The notes under the pieces are model-generated. The model was not told where the DNA came from and ran no database searches. It worked only from the letters and a program-made list of their open reading frames with translations. Positions 6,417 through 13,428 of a stretch of 36,737 nucleotides of DNA are shown here, piece by piece. Source of the stretch: a virus; IMG/VR virus record IMGVR_UViG_3300023284_000344, positions 1 through 36,737 of that record. One strand, written 5' to 3'. Position numbers and translations under genes: made by a program. Numbering within the stretch: position 1 is the stretch's first letter; the number at the start of each line of letters is the position of its first letter.

Positions 6417-6898
6417 AACACCGCCGCCAAGACACCCAATATGATCACGCCTCGGTGCCATAAATTATCCACGAAATGTGCTTTCTTTTCCTCGTCCAGT
6501 AACTGTTGCCGAATCTGACTGATTTGCTGCTGCATACGGCCAGCATCGATAAGCGAGTTGTAAGCCTGAGACTGAGATTTGAGTGCCTCGGCATTGGCCT
6601 GGGCGATCTCAACATTGCCCTCAGAGGTTATGACATAACGCTGTAGTTGCTCCATAGCGGCCTTATCAAAGGTCGCCAGGTCGCCCGAAATGCCCGCCTG
6701 TGGCAATACCGGCAGCGTCAGAGGGCTTTGAGCCTCTATTGAGGCTTTCTCGATGTCCCAATCCGGTAAAGTGACCGGATTAGTGGCACATGCCAATAGT
6801 AATGGTAAAATCAACAGATGACTAAATGCTCGATAAGCAATTGTAAAAATCCTAGTTTTTGTAGAGGTTGGTGTAATAAACATTACAAAAGATGGCAT
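6413..6898 (-). CDS. lipoprotein, spanin-like, with altered N-terminus, 161 aa
   Basis: A lipobox is clear: LILPLLLAC, with the lipidated Cys at residue 37. The mature part is a long charged helix (VEIAQANAEALKSQSQAYNS, RMQQQISQIRQQLLDEEKKA) and ends in a hydrophobic segment (GVIILGVLAAVL). A lipid anchor at one end and a membrane segment at the other is the plan of a unimolecular spanin, which fuses inner and outer membranes in lysis. The C-terminal segment is short, so an o-spanin partner for the gene at 7350 is an alternative. The first 27 residues are read antisense from the HNH gene at 6818, so this N-terminus was probably created by that insertion. Confidence 0.6.
   Translation of the reverse strand: MPSFVMFITPTSTKTRIFTIAYRAFSHLLILPLLLACATNPVTLPDWDIEKASIEAQSPLTLPVLPQAGISGDLATFDKAAMEQLQRYVITSEGNVEIAQANAEALKSQSQAYNSLIDAGRMQQQISQIRQQLLDEEKKAHFVDNLWHRGVIILGVLAAVL
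6803..6811 (+). promoter_or_regulatory. extended -10 promoter for leaderless HNH gene
   Basis: TGG plus TAAAAT is one mismatch from TGnTATAAT. The hexamer ends six bases before the ATG at 6818, so transcription should begin on the start codon. The -35 position (6783-6788, GTGGCA) matches TTGACA at four of six. No Shine-Dalgarno precedes the ATG. The element lies inside codons for the lipoprotein signal peptide on the other strand. Confidence 0.6.
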
Positions 6899-7387
6899 AA
6901 GTATGGCGATCCTTACAGGCTAATAAAACCAGCATTTATTCACGGATTAAGCAAAACAAGAACTTATTCCATATGGGCAGATATGAAAAGTCGATGTTTT
7001 AATACAAATCACCAAAGTTATACAAATTATGGTAAAAGAGGAATAACAGTATGTCCTGAATGGATTGATAGATTTGAATCATTTTTGCATGACATGGGCG
7101 AACCTCCCACGGCAAAACATCAACTTGATCGTAGAAATAATAATGGTAATTATGAACGTGACAATTGTCATTGGGTGACATCTAAAGAACAACAAAATAA
7201 TAAACGAAGCAACCATTTTCTTACACATAATGGGCAAACCATGACAGTTACACAATGGGCAGAATTACTTGGTGTAAAAAGAAACATGCTTTATAAAAGA
7301 CTTATTGCTGACTGGACTGTGGAAAAAACACTTACAAAACCCCCATCAGCTAAAAGTGATCTACGCGGTCAGCATTCCATGTGCTGA
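6818..7387 (+). CDS. HNH homing endonuclease with zinc finger and HTH tail, 189 aa
   Basis: Residues 4-33 form a small zinc module (CSISNCKNPSFCRGWCNKH). The HNH core is YGKRGITVCPEWIDRFESF, then HQLDRRNNNGNYERDNCHW and SKEQQNN, the standard phage pattern in which LDR-x-N-x-x-GNY-x-x-x-N is the active-site region. Residues 130-175 contain an HTH-like recognition segment (TVTQWAELLGVKRNMLYKRL, then WTVEKTLTKP). The gene is strikingly AT-rich beside its neighbours. It lies antisense between the spanin-like genes at 7350 and 6413 and overlaps both ends, so its stop codon comes from neighbour sequence. Confidence 0.9.
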   Translation: MTKCSISNCKNPSFCRGWCNKHYKRWHKYGDPYRLIKPAFIHGLSKTRTYSIWADMKSRCFNTNHQSYTNYGKRGITVCPEWIDRFESFLHDMGEPPTAKHQLDRRNNNGNYERDNCHWVTSKEQQNNKRSNHFLTHNGQTMTVTQWAELLGVKRNMLYKRLIADWTVEKTLTKPPSAKSDLRGQHSMC

Positions 7388-7658
7388 GTATCTCGGCCAT
7401 GTTCTTATCTTTTGCCCCTATTTTATCAATAGCCGCTTGTCCGGCCTTTGCAGCTTCCATCGCTTGGGCCTTGAAATTCTCTGCTTTCGCCGTCTCCCTG
7501 ACAGCCTTCTTCAGCGCCTTCTCTGTCCCCTCGGATAAAAGTTCCTCGGTACGACGTTCGGCCTTCTTCGCCCGTCGACCGTCTCTGCCAAGCATTGCAA
7601 AGCCGACTGCGACCAAGAGTCCAGCGAGCGCGATTCCACACCTTCTCAGCCATTTCAT
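7350..7658 (-). CDS. i-spanin-like membrane protein, 102 aa
   Basis: The N-terminus MKWLRRCGIALAGLLVAVGF is a short basic segment and one membrane helix. The rest, about 75 residues, is charged Ala/Lys/Glu helix (AERRTEELLSEGTEKALKKA). This is the form of an inner-membrane spanin, and the gene lies directly behind the endolysin and a holin-like gene. The start overlaps the upstream stop as ATGA. The last residues and the TAG lie in sequence overlapping the HNH gene at 6818, so the original C-terminus may have been changed. Name by form and place only. Confidence 0.6.
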   Translation of the reverse strand: MKWLRRCGIALAGLLVAVGFAMLGRDGRRAKKAERRTEELLSEGTEKALKKAVRETAKAENFKAQAMEAAKAGQAAIDKIGAKDKNMAEILSTWNADRVDHF

Positions 7659-7876
7659 TCGCGGTCTGTCATCTTATAACGCTTCTCCGGCACCAGCTTT
7701 CCGACCACGCCTGCCGCCAGCGCCACAGTGCTGCCGACCAAATTCGTTGAAGGCTCAAACGCCGAAAAGGTATCGACGCCACCCCACACGGCAGCCATGC
7801 CGAAGCCGGATAAGGTCGCCCATGTGACCGTTGATGATGGAGCTTTCGTCAGTGCGTTTTTGACTACTGCGTTCAT
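7655..7876 (-). CDS. holin-like membrane protein, 73 aa
   Basis: The protein is small, with two moderately hydrophobic stretches (VTWATLSGFGMAAVWGGV and LVGSTVALAAGVVGKLV) separated by a short acidic loop, and a charged end. ATGA joins link it to the endolysin upstream and to the spanin-like gene downstream. A two-span membrane protein in this slot is most often the holin or a pinholin. No holin family signature is visible, so the call relies on size, topology and neighbours. Confidence 0.65.
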   Translation of the reverse strand: MNAVVKNALTKAPSSTVTWATLSGFGMAAVWGGVDTFSAFEPSTNLVGSTVALAAGVVGKLVPEKRYKMTDRE

Positions 7877-8214
7877 TTTCTGCCCTCATATTCGCAACTG
7901 TAATGATTACCGTCTGAAAATCTGCCGCCCCACGCGCACGAAGGATGGCGGGATTCCCACTTTCGCCCACTTTCAAGATGATCACTGGTCTTGCTCAGAT
8001 AGTTGCCATCCCAGAATAAATTCAGATCAGCAGCACACTTGTCTTTGTGCATCGAGTAGGATTTGCCGTAACCTTTTTTTACACCGACCTCACCATGTAC
8101 GCGAGGATCGCGGAATACGTCACCAATGCGCACCCCATAACCCTGAGCAATTAGCCAGGTAATATGCTGTGCGATCAGCTTGGCAAATAACTCTTGTCTC
8201 TCACCAAGTTTCAT
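7873..8214 (-). CDS. endolysin, M15-type L-Ala-D-Glu peptidase, 113 aa
   Basis: I prefer ATG 8214, which overlaps the upstream stop (TGATG), giving MKLGERQELFAKLIAQHITW, the usual opening of this endolysin family. A frame from 8241 adds nine residues. Zinc-binding and catalytic residues are visible: SMHKDKCAADLNL holds the SxHxxxxAxDL motif (His and Asp), and DGNHYSC holds the third ligand His, as in the VanY/peptidase M15 group. The enzyme would cut the L-Ala-D-Glu peptide bond in peptidoglycan. No signal peptide is present, so release through a holin is expected. Confidence 0.85.
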   Translation of the reverse strand: MKLGERQELFAKLIAQHITWLIAQGYGVRIGDVFRDPRVHGEVGVKKGYGKSYSMHKDKCAADLNLFWDGNYLSKTSDHLESGRKWESRHPSCAWGGRFSDGNHYSCEYEGRK

Positions 8215-9188
8215 CAGTCTAATTGCGCCACTCTGATCCATGAATTTTCAATCAGGTTTGTGGCATTGCCATCAGATGTTTCCTGCGCCCATTGAAAGTC
8301 CATTGTTGCGCCAAGAGTTAAATGCGCCTGGAACATGATGTTCAATTCAAGTCCAAATTGTGCCGCATCGACCATCGTTGTTATCGGTTGTGCGACAGTC
8401 ATCGCATTCAACAGAAAATCATCATCAATGACAGGCGATGCCGTTTGATCAATTGCCCGTTGTATCAACTGATCAGAATCCGGGTTATTGTCAAAAACAA
8501 ATCGATATTGAAAGTTGCCGACATTTTGAAACACTGACAAGAATCCTGTAACAGCATAATGCTTGGCAGCAATGATGGACCAACCAGCAAGGTCAGCATC
8601 AGTTGATAATGTCGTGTCAGTAGTCTTTGAAGTGGTCGGGTCTTTGACTTTTTGCACACCCGCTTTCAACGCTAATTCATTGAGTGCGGTTTCGACCGTG
8701 GTTGCGGTAATAATCCCGGCCGCATCCTCAATGCCAGTTTGTGAGGCACCCAATCCGGTAGTGACCGCCGCACGGTCCGAGACAAGTTCCGCCAGTGCCG
8801 CTTCAACCTGCGTGGCTGTAAAGTCACCGGCAGAATCTTCGATACCAATCAGCGATGCACCGAGTGCATTGGCATTCGATGCCAAATCCGCGACCAGCGA
8901 TGAAGCACTTGCCAGGTTATCAACTGGATAGCCGGGCAGAGAAGCTCCAAGCGAATCAGTGATATCCACCTTATAGTTCAGGGTGTCGTCAAGATAGATC
9001 GGCGGGAAAATCCCATTGCCGGTTGCAACTACCGGATTGGTGTGCGGTGTTACCAGCGTCGGCTCTGTAAAGGTGTTCTGCCGCGTGGTGGTGCCGGTGA
9101 TAAAGAAGTCGGCCAGAGCGCCCGACATCAGGGCACCAACCGTTGTCAGTGGCACCTGCTGAGGGAGGACGAAAAGTTCTGCTGCCAC
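8214..9188 (-). CDS. tail fibre or tailspike protein with head-binding N-terminus, 324 aa
   Basis: A GTG start at 9188 follows AGGAGA by seven bases. The N-terminal 100 residues (VPLTTVGALMSGALADFFIT, then TRQNTF, VATGNGIFPPIYLDDTLNY) match the domain that attaches phage tail fibres to the tail hub. Two copies of a ~39-residue repeat follow (LGASLIGIEDSAGDF..VEAALAEL and LGASQTGIEDAAGII..VETALNEL). The last 130 residues are beta-rich and probably make the receptor-binding head. The length is short for a tailspike enzyme, and no catalytic motif is visible. It follows the ejection-protein genes, the place of gp9 in P22-like maps. Confidence 0.7.
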   Translation of the reverse strand: MAAELFVLPQQVPLTTVGALMSGALADFFITGTTTRQNTFTEPTLVTPHTNPVVATGNGIFPPIYLDDTLNYKVDITDSLGASLPGYPVDNLASASSLVADLASNANALGASLIGIEDSAGDFTATQVEAALAELVSDRAAVTTGLGASQTGIEDAAGIITATTVETALNELALKAGVQKVKDPTTSKTTDTTLSTDADLAGWSIIAAKHYAVTGFLSVFQNVGNFQYRFVFDNNPDSDQLIQRAIDQTASPVIDDDFLLNAMTVAQPITTMVDAAQFGLELNIMFQAHLTLGATMDFQWAQETSDGNATNLIENSWIRVAQLD

Positions 9189-9210
9189 TAAAATTCTCCT
9201 AGTGAATCAA

Positions 9211-9219
9211 TGTTATAAT
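9211..9219 (+). promoter_or_regulatory. consensus extended -10 promoter for the HNH gene at 9311
   Basis: TGT plus TATAAT is a perfect extended -10. A six-base gap puts the predicted transcription start at G9226, which is the first base of a stem (GTGCC) in the leader described next. No -35 is evident. The motif lies just upstream of the tail fibre start on the other strand. Confidence 0.6.
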
Positions 9220-9225
9220 AACAGA

Positions 9226-9303
9226 GTGCCTAGACAAACGTAGTCGAAAACCCGGTTTCCGTACCGGGCTGGCACATTCCAAATACGGATCATCTAACGG
9301 AGG
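9226..9303 (+). promoter_or_regulatory. structured 5' leader, possible cis-regulatory RNA
   Basis: The leader begins with GTGCC (9226-9230), which pairs with GGCAC (9271-9275) to close a multi-branch structure. Inside it, CCCGGT (9251-9256) pairs with ACCGGG (9263-9268) around the loop TTCCGT (9257-9262). The loop's TCCGT is complementary to ACGGA at 9285-9289 and again to ACGGA at 9297-9301, and the second copy overlaps the Shine-Dalgarno GGAGG (9299-9303). A pseudoknot that hides or frees the ribosome-binding site is therefore possible. This is read from complementarity only; no known RNA family is recognised. Confidence 0.45.
9247..9268 (-). terminator. possible minus-strand terminator
   Basis: Read on the minus strand, CCCGGT-ACGGAA-ACCGGG is followed by TTTTC. 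It could weakly end transcription coming from the ejection genes before the tail fibre gene. The T-run is only four long. The same palindrome has a more specific reading as part of the plus-strand leader, so this is the second choice. Confidence 0.25.
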
Positions 9304-9310
9304 ATGTGTC

Positions 9311-9766
9311 ATGGCTAGAAAACAAGAACAACATGGAATGCGACATACGCCTGAATATGTAGCGTGGTTGCATTGTAAGGACCGATGTTTTAATAATAAA
9401 AGTCAAGATTTTCACGATTATGGTAAGCGTGGTATTACTGTTTGTGATCGATGGCGACATAGTTTCATAAACTTCTTTGCTGATATGAGTTATAAACCGT
9501 CATCAAATCATTCGCTAGATCGTATAGATAATGACGGTAATTATGAACCTTCAAATTGTCGATGGGCTACAAAAAAAGAACAAGCTCGAAATAGAAGATT
9601 ACAAAAAGGAAATATATCTGGCACAGCTGGTGTAACATGGCAAAAACAATGTAATAAATGGATTGTATTGCTTAATGTTAATGGCATTTTTAGATATTTC
9701 GGACTATATTCCGATCTTGATGAAGCAATTGCTGCACGCAAAGCTGCTGAATTAAAATATTGGTGA
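9311..9766 (+). CDS. HNH homing endonuclease with AP2-like C-terminus, 151 aa
   Basis: GGAGG lies seven bases before the ATG. The HNH core reads YGKRGITVCDRWRHSFINFF, then HSLDRIDNDGNYEPSNCRW and TKKEQARNR, the same pattern as the gene at 6818. The C-terminal 45 residues are AP2-like (GVTWQKQCNKWIVLLNVNGI, YFGLYSDLDEAIAARKAAEL), a DNA-recognition domain. The gene is AT-rich and antisense to the late unit, between the ejection protein at 9898 and the tail fibre gene. It is the only one of the four promoter-bearing HNH genes with a ribosome-binding site and a long leader. Confidence 0.92.
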   Translation: MARKQEQHGMRHTPEYVAWLHCKDRCFNNKSQDFHDYGKRGITVCDRWRHSFINFFADMSYKPSSNHSLDRIDNDGNYEPSNCRWATKKEQARNRRLQKGNISGTAGVTWQKQCNKWIVLLNVNGIFRYFGLYSDLDEAIAARKAAELKYW

Positions 9767-9769
9767 AAC

Positions 9770-9904
9770 ATGGTTAAATTACTACTTTGGATCATTGCAA
9801 TTCCGATTTGCTACATTTGGATGCAAGTAGATATTTGGTCTGGAATGGCAGCATGGATTCTGTTCCTTTGGTTACAAAGCCCTGACAAATTAGAAAATCA
9901 CTGA
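9770..9904 (+). CDS. small two-span membrane protein, 44 aa
   Basis: ATG 9770 lies three bases after the stop of the HNH gene, so the two would share a transcript. The product is MVKLLLWIIAIPICYIWMQV, then WSGMAAWILFLWLQ and a short polar tail: two hydrophobic spans rich in Trp and Ile. The 3' end overlaps the converging gene at 9898 by seven bases. It could be a true small membrane protein travelling with the nuclease or a chance frame; the clean membrane topology favours the former. Confidence 0.45.
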   Translation: MVKLLLWIIAIPICYIWMQVDIWSGMAAWILFLWLQSPDKLENH

Positions 9905-11322
9905 GCACCACGAGCAGTCAATTCAGATACTTTTTTGGCCGCCTTTGCGGTTCGTCCTGCAGCGGCAAGCCTGGACAAACCACCAACCGCAGGCACGATA
10001 AACGCACCAGCTGGCCCTGCTAAAGCAAAACCAAGTCCGGCACCAAAACCTCCTGATACCACACCAGTCGGTGCTAATTTACCAATAAACCGGAAAGCCT
10101 TCGTTGATAATGGACCACCTTTTGCAACACCTTTGATCGCTGCTTGCTCTGCTTGCGTAAATGTTCGCATCTTCTTTTTGTTTCTTGCCAGTTGACGAAA
10201 CTGCGTCGTTAAAGCATTCTCAAAACCACTGCCTGAAAACTGACCCGCATTGATACCAGCTCGCTCAATCAAATCCTCGATCACTTCGGTCTTTCTTGAC
10301 CGTGACCACAGACTCCGGGCAGACTTCAAATACTGTGCAGTCTCGACCGCATTTGGTGAACCTGAAAGTTGACCTGGTTTAAGATTTTCAATGAACTCAT
10401 CCCACTTGCGAACCAATCGCCCTGATGCTGCAGCGTCTGCTGTATCAATTGATGACTGACCCTGTTTGAAAACTCGTCGTAATTCTTCGGCTTTTGATAA
10501 GGTCAGTTGACCTGCTTTGGCATCTTTAGCAAGTTCTTTCAGCGCAGCATTGGTCTTTGGTGTCAGCTTGGCTCTGACTCCGCTCGCTCTCATTTCTTTT
10601 TCAATTCGTTTTGCAATGGTTTGGAAGGCTTCTTTAGAGATCGTAGTGCCAGAGTCGTCAACCAATTTATATAACTGAGTTGCCTGATTTTTTAATTGAC
10701 CAATCGTTGGAACCGGTGGTCGTTTGACTACTTGACCGACCTTACCAGCCTTGCTCACTCCGCCTAAACCAAGAGCAGTTAAGGCAATCTCTGGTGACAA
10801 ACTGGCCAGAGTTGCAAGCAATGGAGAAGCGCCTTTTTCTTCTGCAAGTTCTCCGAGATAATCACCCAAAGGAATTTCCCGAAAGGTTTTTGCCTCTTGT
10901 TGGCCGCTTATTACAAGCGGAACTGCAGAAAGGACGAATTTGATACCTTTGCCGAGCGCCTCGATTGGTTTCGCAATAGCTTCAGCGCCAGTACGACCAG
11001 CCTCAGTCAAGGGCTCGATAAACTCCTGTCCCTTACTTTCGACTGCCCTTACCGTATCGGCAGGGGCCAAAAAGTCAGGTCCACCCGGACCGCGTTGCGC
11101 ACCCTTTGCAAATTCAAAAGCAGTATCAGCAATTCCAGCCAGCCCCGCGACTGATTGAACTCCCAAATTGGCAGCAATAGAAGCGGCACCACGACCAATA
11201 TCACCCACAAACGACGTCTGTGGCGTTCGTAAATCAGTAGCCGGTTCTTCTACATCAAACTGGTCAAACACATTTTGTGGTGTGCTTGGTGCAGCATCAA
11301 ATTGATCAAAGACGTTTGCCAT
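9898..11322 (-). CDS. DNA-ejection protein in the gp16 position, 474 aa
   Basis: The N-terminus has two copies of a short motif, NVFDQFDAA and NVFDQFDVE, which is typical of phage internal virion proteins. Gly/Ala-rich segments follow that could insert in membranes (residues 40-60, 130-145, 175-195, 420-455), alternating with charged helices. Long helical proteins with amphipathic and hydrophobic stretches that lie inside the capsid and are ejected with DNA are the rule in this place; in P22 this is gp16. There is no transglycosylase motif. The stop of the upstream gene overlaps its start by one base. Confidence 0.7.
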   Translation of the reverse strand: MANVFDQFDAAPSTPQNVFDQFDVEEPATDLRTPQTSFVGDIGRGAASIAANLGVQSVAGLAGIADTAFEFAKGAQRGPGGPDFLAPADTVRAVESKGQEFIEPLTEAGRTGAEAIAKPIEALGKGIKFVLSAVPLVISGQQEAKTFREIPLGDYLGELAEEKGASPLLATLASLSPEIALTALGLGGVSKAGKVGQVVKRPPVPTIGQLKNQATQLYKLVDDSGTTISKEAFQTIAKRIEKEMRASGVRAKLTPKTNAALKELAKDAKAGQLTLSKAEELRRVFKQGQSSIDTADAAASGRLVRKWDEFIENLKPGQLSGSPNAVETAQYLKSARSLWSRSRKTEVIEDLIERAGINAGQFSGSGFENALTTQFRQLARNKKKMRTFTQAEQAAIKGVAKGGPLSTKAFRFIGKLAPTGVVSGGFGAGLGFALAGPAGAFIVPAVGGLSRLAAAGRTAKAAKKVSELTARGAQ

Positions 11323-12581
11323 TATCGTGTAAAATTAGGCGGCAATGCACCATATTTGGCTTCGAAGTCATCTGCCAACTGTGGATTTGAAAATAACAAC
11401 TGTAGTGCTTCAACTGGCGGTTCAGTTGTAAAAACTGATTCTGTCGTTTGTATTGGTTCCGGCGGCGTATTGCGTTGAAGGAAATTAGCAAGGACATCTT
11501 CGGCATCGACGCCCGCACGAGTTGCAATGCCTTCATAAGCATCGGCAGTTTTCTGAGCTTCTGCCTGTGCAGAGATGAATAGTTCATCGGCTTTTTCTAC
11601 AAAATCCTCTCTGGTAAATTGCAGAATTTCACCAACAAATACCTTGCCAAATTTATTCTTTAATGCAGATTCAAGACTTCCTGTTTGTGCAGCATTGGCA
11701 AATTCAGATTCTCTGACGACCGAACCAGGATCAAGCATTTTCATGTAATTGAAAACCAAAGCAAGATCACCAGCAGGTGATGGATTAGCAGCAGACACAC
11801 GGATTCTGGCGTGAGCATTGGCCACTTTATTGAAATCGGTCAATAAAGAATTAAATTCACCACGCAAACCTGCTTCAGTTTTCAGGTTTGCCTCTCGTTT
11901 CTTGGTAAGTCGCGTTTCAGCATCCAATGCAGTCTCGGATGGTTGTCCTTTTTGTATTACTGACACATCAACTTCGCCTGTTGGCGTAATTGTTTGCTTC
12001 AATACTGTACCTGGATCAAAACCTTCTGCAATTACCTCTGGCCCAGAAACAAGTTGTATCTGATTACGTAGAGAATCAGTTTCCGTAATTATTTGTTGCA
12101 AACCTTGTGCAAATGCTTCATCGGACACCACGCTCGGATCAAAATTAGGAATAATTCCATTCACAATGTCTGCAAAACTTTCATCTTGCATTTCAGCAAA
12201 TAAACGTTGTTTTGGATTCGGGCTTTCTGCAATTGCACGAGCCTTGAGATTTATAAATTCAGTATTAGCAAGCACTGCCTGACGCTCTGCTATATCAAGA
12301 TTGGCAAGTTTGGTCTGAAAATCAGCGAACTGACCTGCTCGTTGCACACCAAGTTGACCGCCAGTTCTGGCAAGCTGATTGATGCCCTCAGTGCTGGTGA
12401 TGTCGAAGTCAGGGTTCTGCAACAGCGTATTGATGTCTCCACGCTGACCAGACAGTCGTTCCTGTTCCTCGAGTTGTGCCTGACGCAAGCGGTTAGTCGA
12501 GCGAAAGTTCTGAATCTGCGCAGCCTGAGCCAGCGTGTTGCCAAGATTGAATGGAGCCGTTGTGAATACACCGTTTGCCAT
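11322..12581 (-). CDS. DNA-ejection protein in the gp20 position, 419 aa
   Basis: The product is helical and Gln/Ala-rich at its N-terminus (NLGNTLAQAAQIQNFRSTNR). A central region is shared by many podovirus internal proteins: LRGEFNSLLTDFNKVANAHA, then PAGDLALVFNYMKMLDPGSV and VRESEFANAAQTG. It is the second of three consecutive genes in the gp7-gp20-gp16 positions of P22, whose products form the ejectisome that moves DNA through the cell envelope. No signal peptide is present. Family assignment is by the central motif and gene order. Confidence 0.75.
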   Translation of the reverse strand: MANGVFTTAPFNLGNTLAQAAQIQNFRSTNRLRQAQLEEQERLSGQRGDINTLLQNPDFDITSTEGINQLARTGGQLGVQRAGQFADFQTKLANLDIAERQAVLANTEFINLKARAIAESPNPKQRLFAEMQDESFADIVNGIIPNFDPSVVSDEAFAQGLQQIITETDSLRNQIQLVSGPEVIAEGFDPGTVLKQTITPTGEVDVSVIQKGQPSETALDAETRLTKKREANLKTEAGLRGEFNSLLTDFNKVANAHARIRVSAANPSPAGDLALVFNYMKMLDPGSVVRESEFANAAQTGSLESALKNKFGKVFVGEILQFTREDFVEKADELFISAQAEAQKTADAYEGIATRAGVDAEDVLANFLQRNTPPEPIQTTESVFTTEPPVEALQLLFSNPQLADDFEAKYGALPPNFTR

Positions 12582-12583
12582 GA

Positions 12584-13409
12584 TTAAAGACCAAAACCTA
12601 CACTACCACCGCCGCCGCCACCGCCTCCACCACCACCGGATTGATTGAGTAATTGTTGCAGCAGGAAGTTATTCAGGCCACCTTGCAAAGCGTTATTTAT
12701 CGATCCGGCAGAACCTAGAGTGCCGCCTGCTTGTGCCACACCAAGGCTGGCTAACAGGTTGGAGATATTACCGCTTGCTGCGCTAGAACCAGCAACAGCC
12801 TGTCCGGTCGCTTGTGGACCGAACCCCGCCAACTGCAGCAAACGGTTGATCACCTGGTTCTCAGCGAGACTCGCTGTTTGTGTGCCGATCTCACGCAATA
12901 CATTGCCACCGAAAGGATCGCCAACTGCGGCGCCAGATGCTTCAACACCACGACGTGATTGATCGACCAGAAAATCCACACCGGGCAGGTTTTCAAATAT
13001 CTCCGACAAGGCATTGGCAGTGACAGGTTGACCGGTTTCATTGTCAAAAGTAGTGCCACCACCACCGCCGCCACCGCTGAAGAAACCTCCGCCACCACCA
13101 GTACCAGCTCCAGCGAGAAAACCTCCGGCACCGACGGTGCGAGAAGTGCCACCACTCGGTGGTGCGGTGCTACCAAAACCCTCAAAACCCGGAATGAAGG
13201 CTTGAGGCTTGAGCCAGTGTGTTCAGTGCGGCATTGCCGACTTGTCGGCCAGGCTGAGTCAGACCAAGGATAATGTCGAACTGGCGTCTTTGTTCATCAA
13301 TTCCTTCCTGACCACCAGCTACCTGTTCACCAGCAGCACTGCGGGCTGCACTACTGCCAATGAGTGCCGAACCTATCGCACCGGCTGCTATTGCTGCGCC
13401 TGCTGGCAT
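12584..13409 (-). pseudogene. DNA-ejection protein in the gp7 position, frameshifted
   Basis: Two frames add up to one protein. The first runs from ATG 13409 (MPAGAAIAAGAIGSALIGSS, then EGIDEQRRQFDIILGLTQPG, NAALNTLAQ) and stops at 13182. The second continues one frame away (FIPGFEGFGSTAPPSGG, Gly-rich stretches, LSEIFENLPGVDFLVDQSRR) to 12584. At the join GGCTTGA is present twice in tandem (13199-13212). Removing one copy gives an unbroken reading of 272 residues with LAQAFIPGFEG across the join. The N-terminus is the hydrophobic, Gly/Ala-rich form typical of gp7-like proteins, and the C-terminus ends in an 11-Gly run. It is either a recent mutation or a sequence error. Confidence 0.75.
13199..13212. 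repeat. 7-bp tandem duplication causing the frameshift
   Basis: GGCTTGA occurs at 13199-13205 and again at 13206-13212. Seven is not a multiple of three, and the reading frames on either side differ by exactly this amount (826 minus 7 is 819, or 273 codons). Slipped-strand copying of this kind produces such duplications. Confidence 0.85.
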
Positions 13410-13428
13410 TACCTTATCCTCATTGTAT

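Noticed and set aside
9226-9275. Leader at 9226-9275 as a self-cleaving hammerhead ribozyme
   Set aside because: GUC-GAAA next to a hairpin looked suggestive, but the CUGAUGA core is missing and an A-C mismatch would sit at the key position of stem III.
12850-13185. Minus-strand frame of 111 codons
   Set aside because: Its Val/Ala/Leu-rich product is the out-of-frame shadow of the Gly-rich ejection protein; the true frame is restored by removing the 7-bp duplication.
13190-13215. Programmed ribosomal frameshift in the gp7-position gene
   Set aside because: No slippery heptamer or downstream structure is seen, and a simple tandem duplication explains the frame change exactly.
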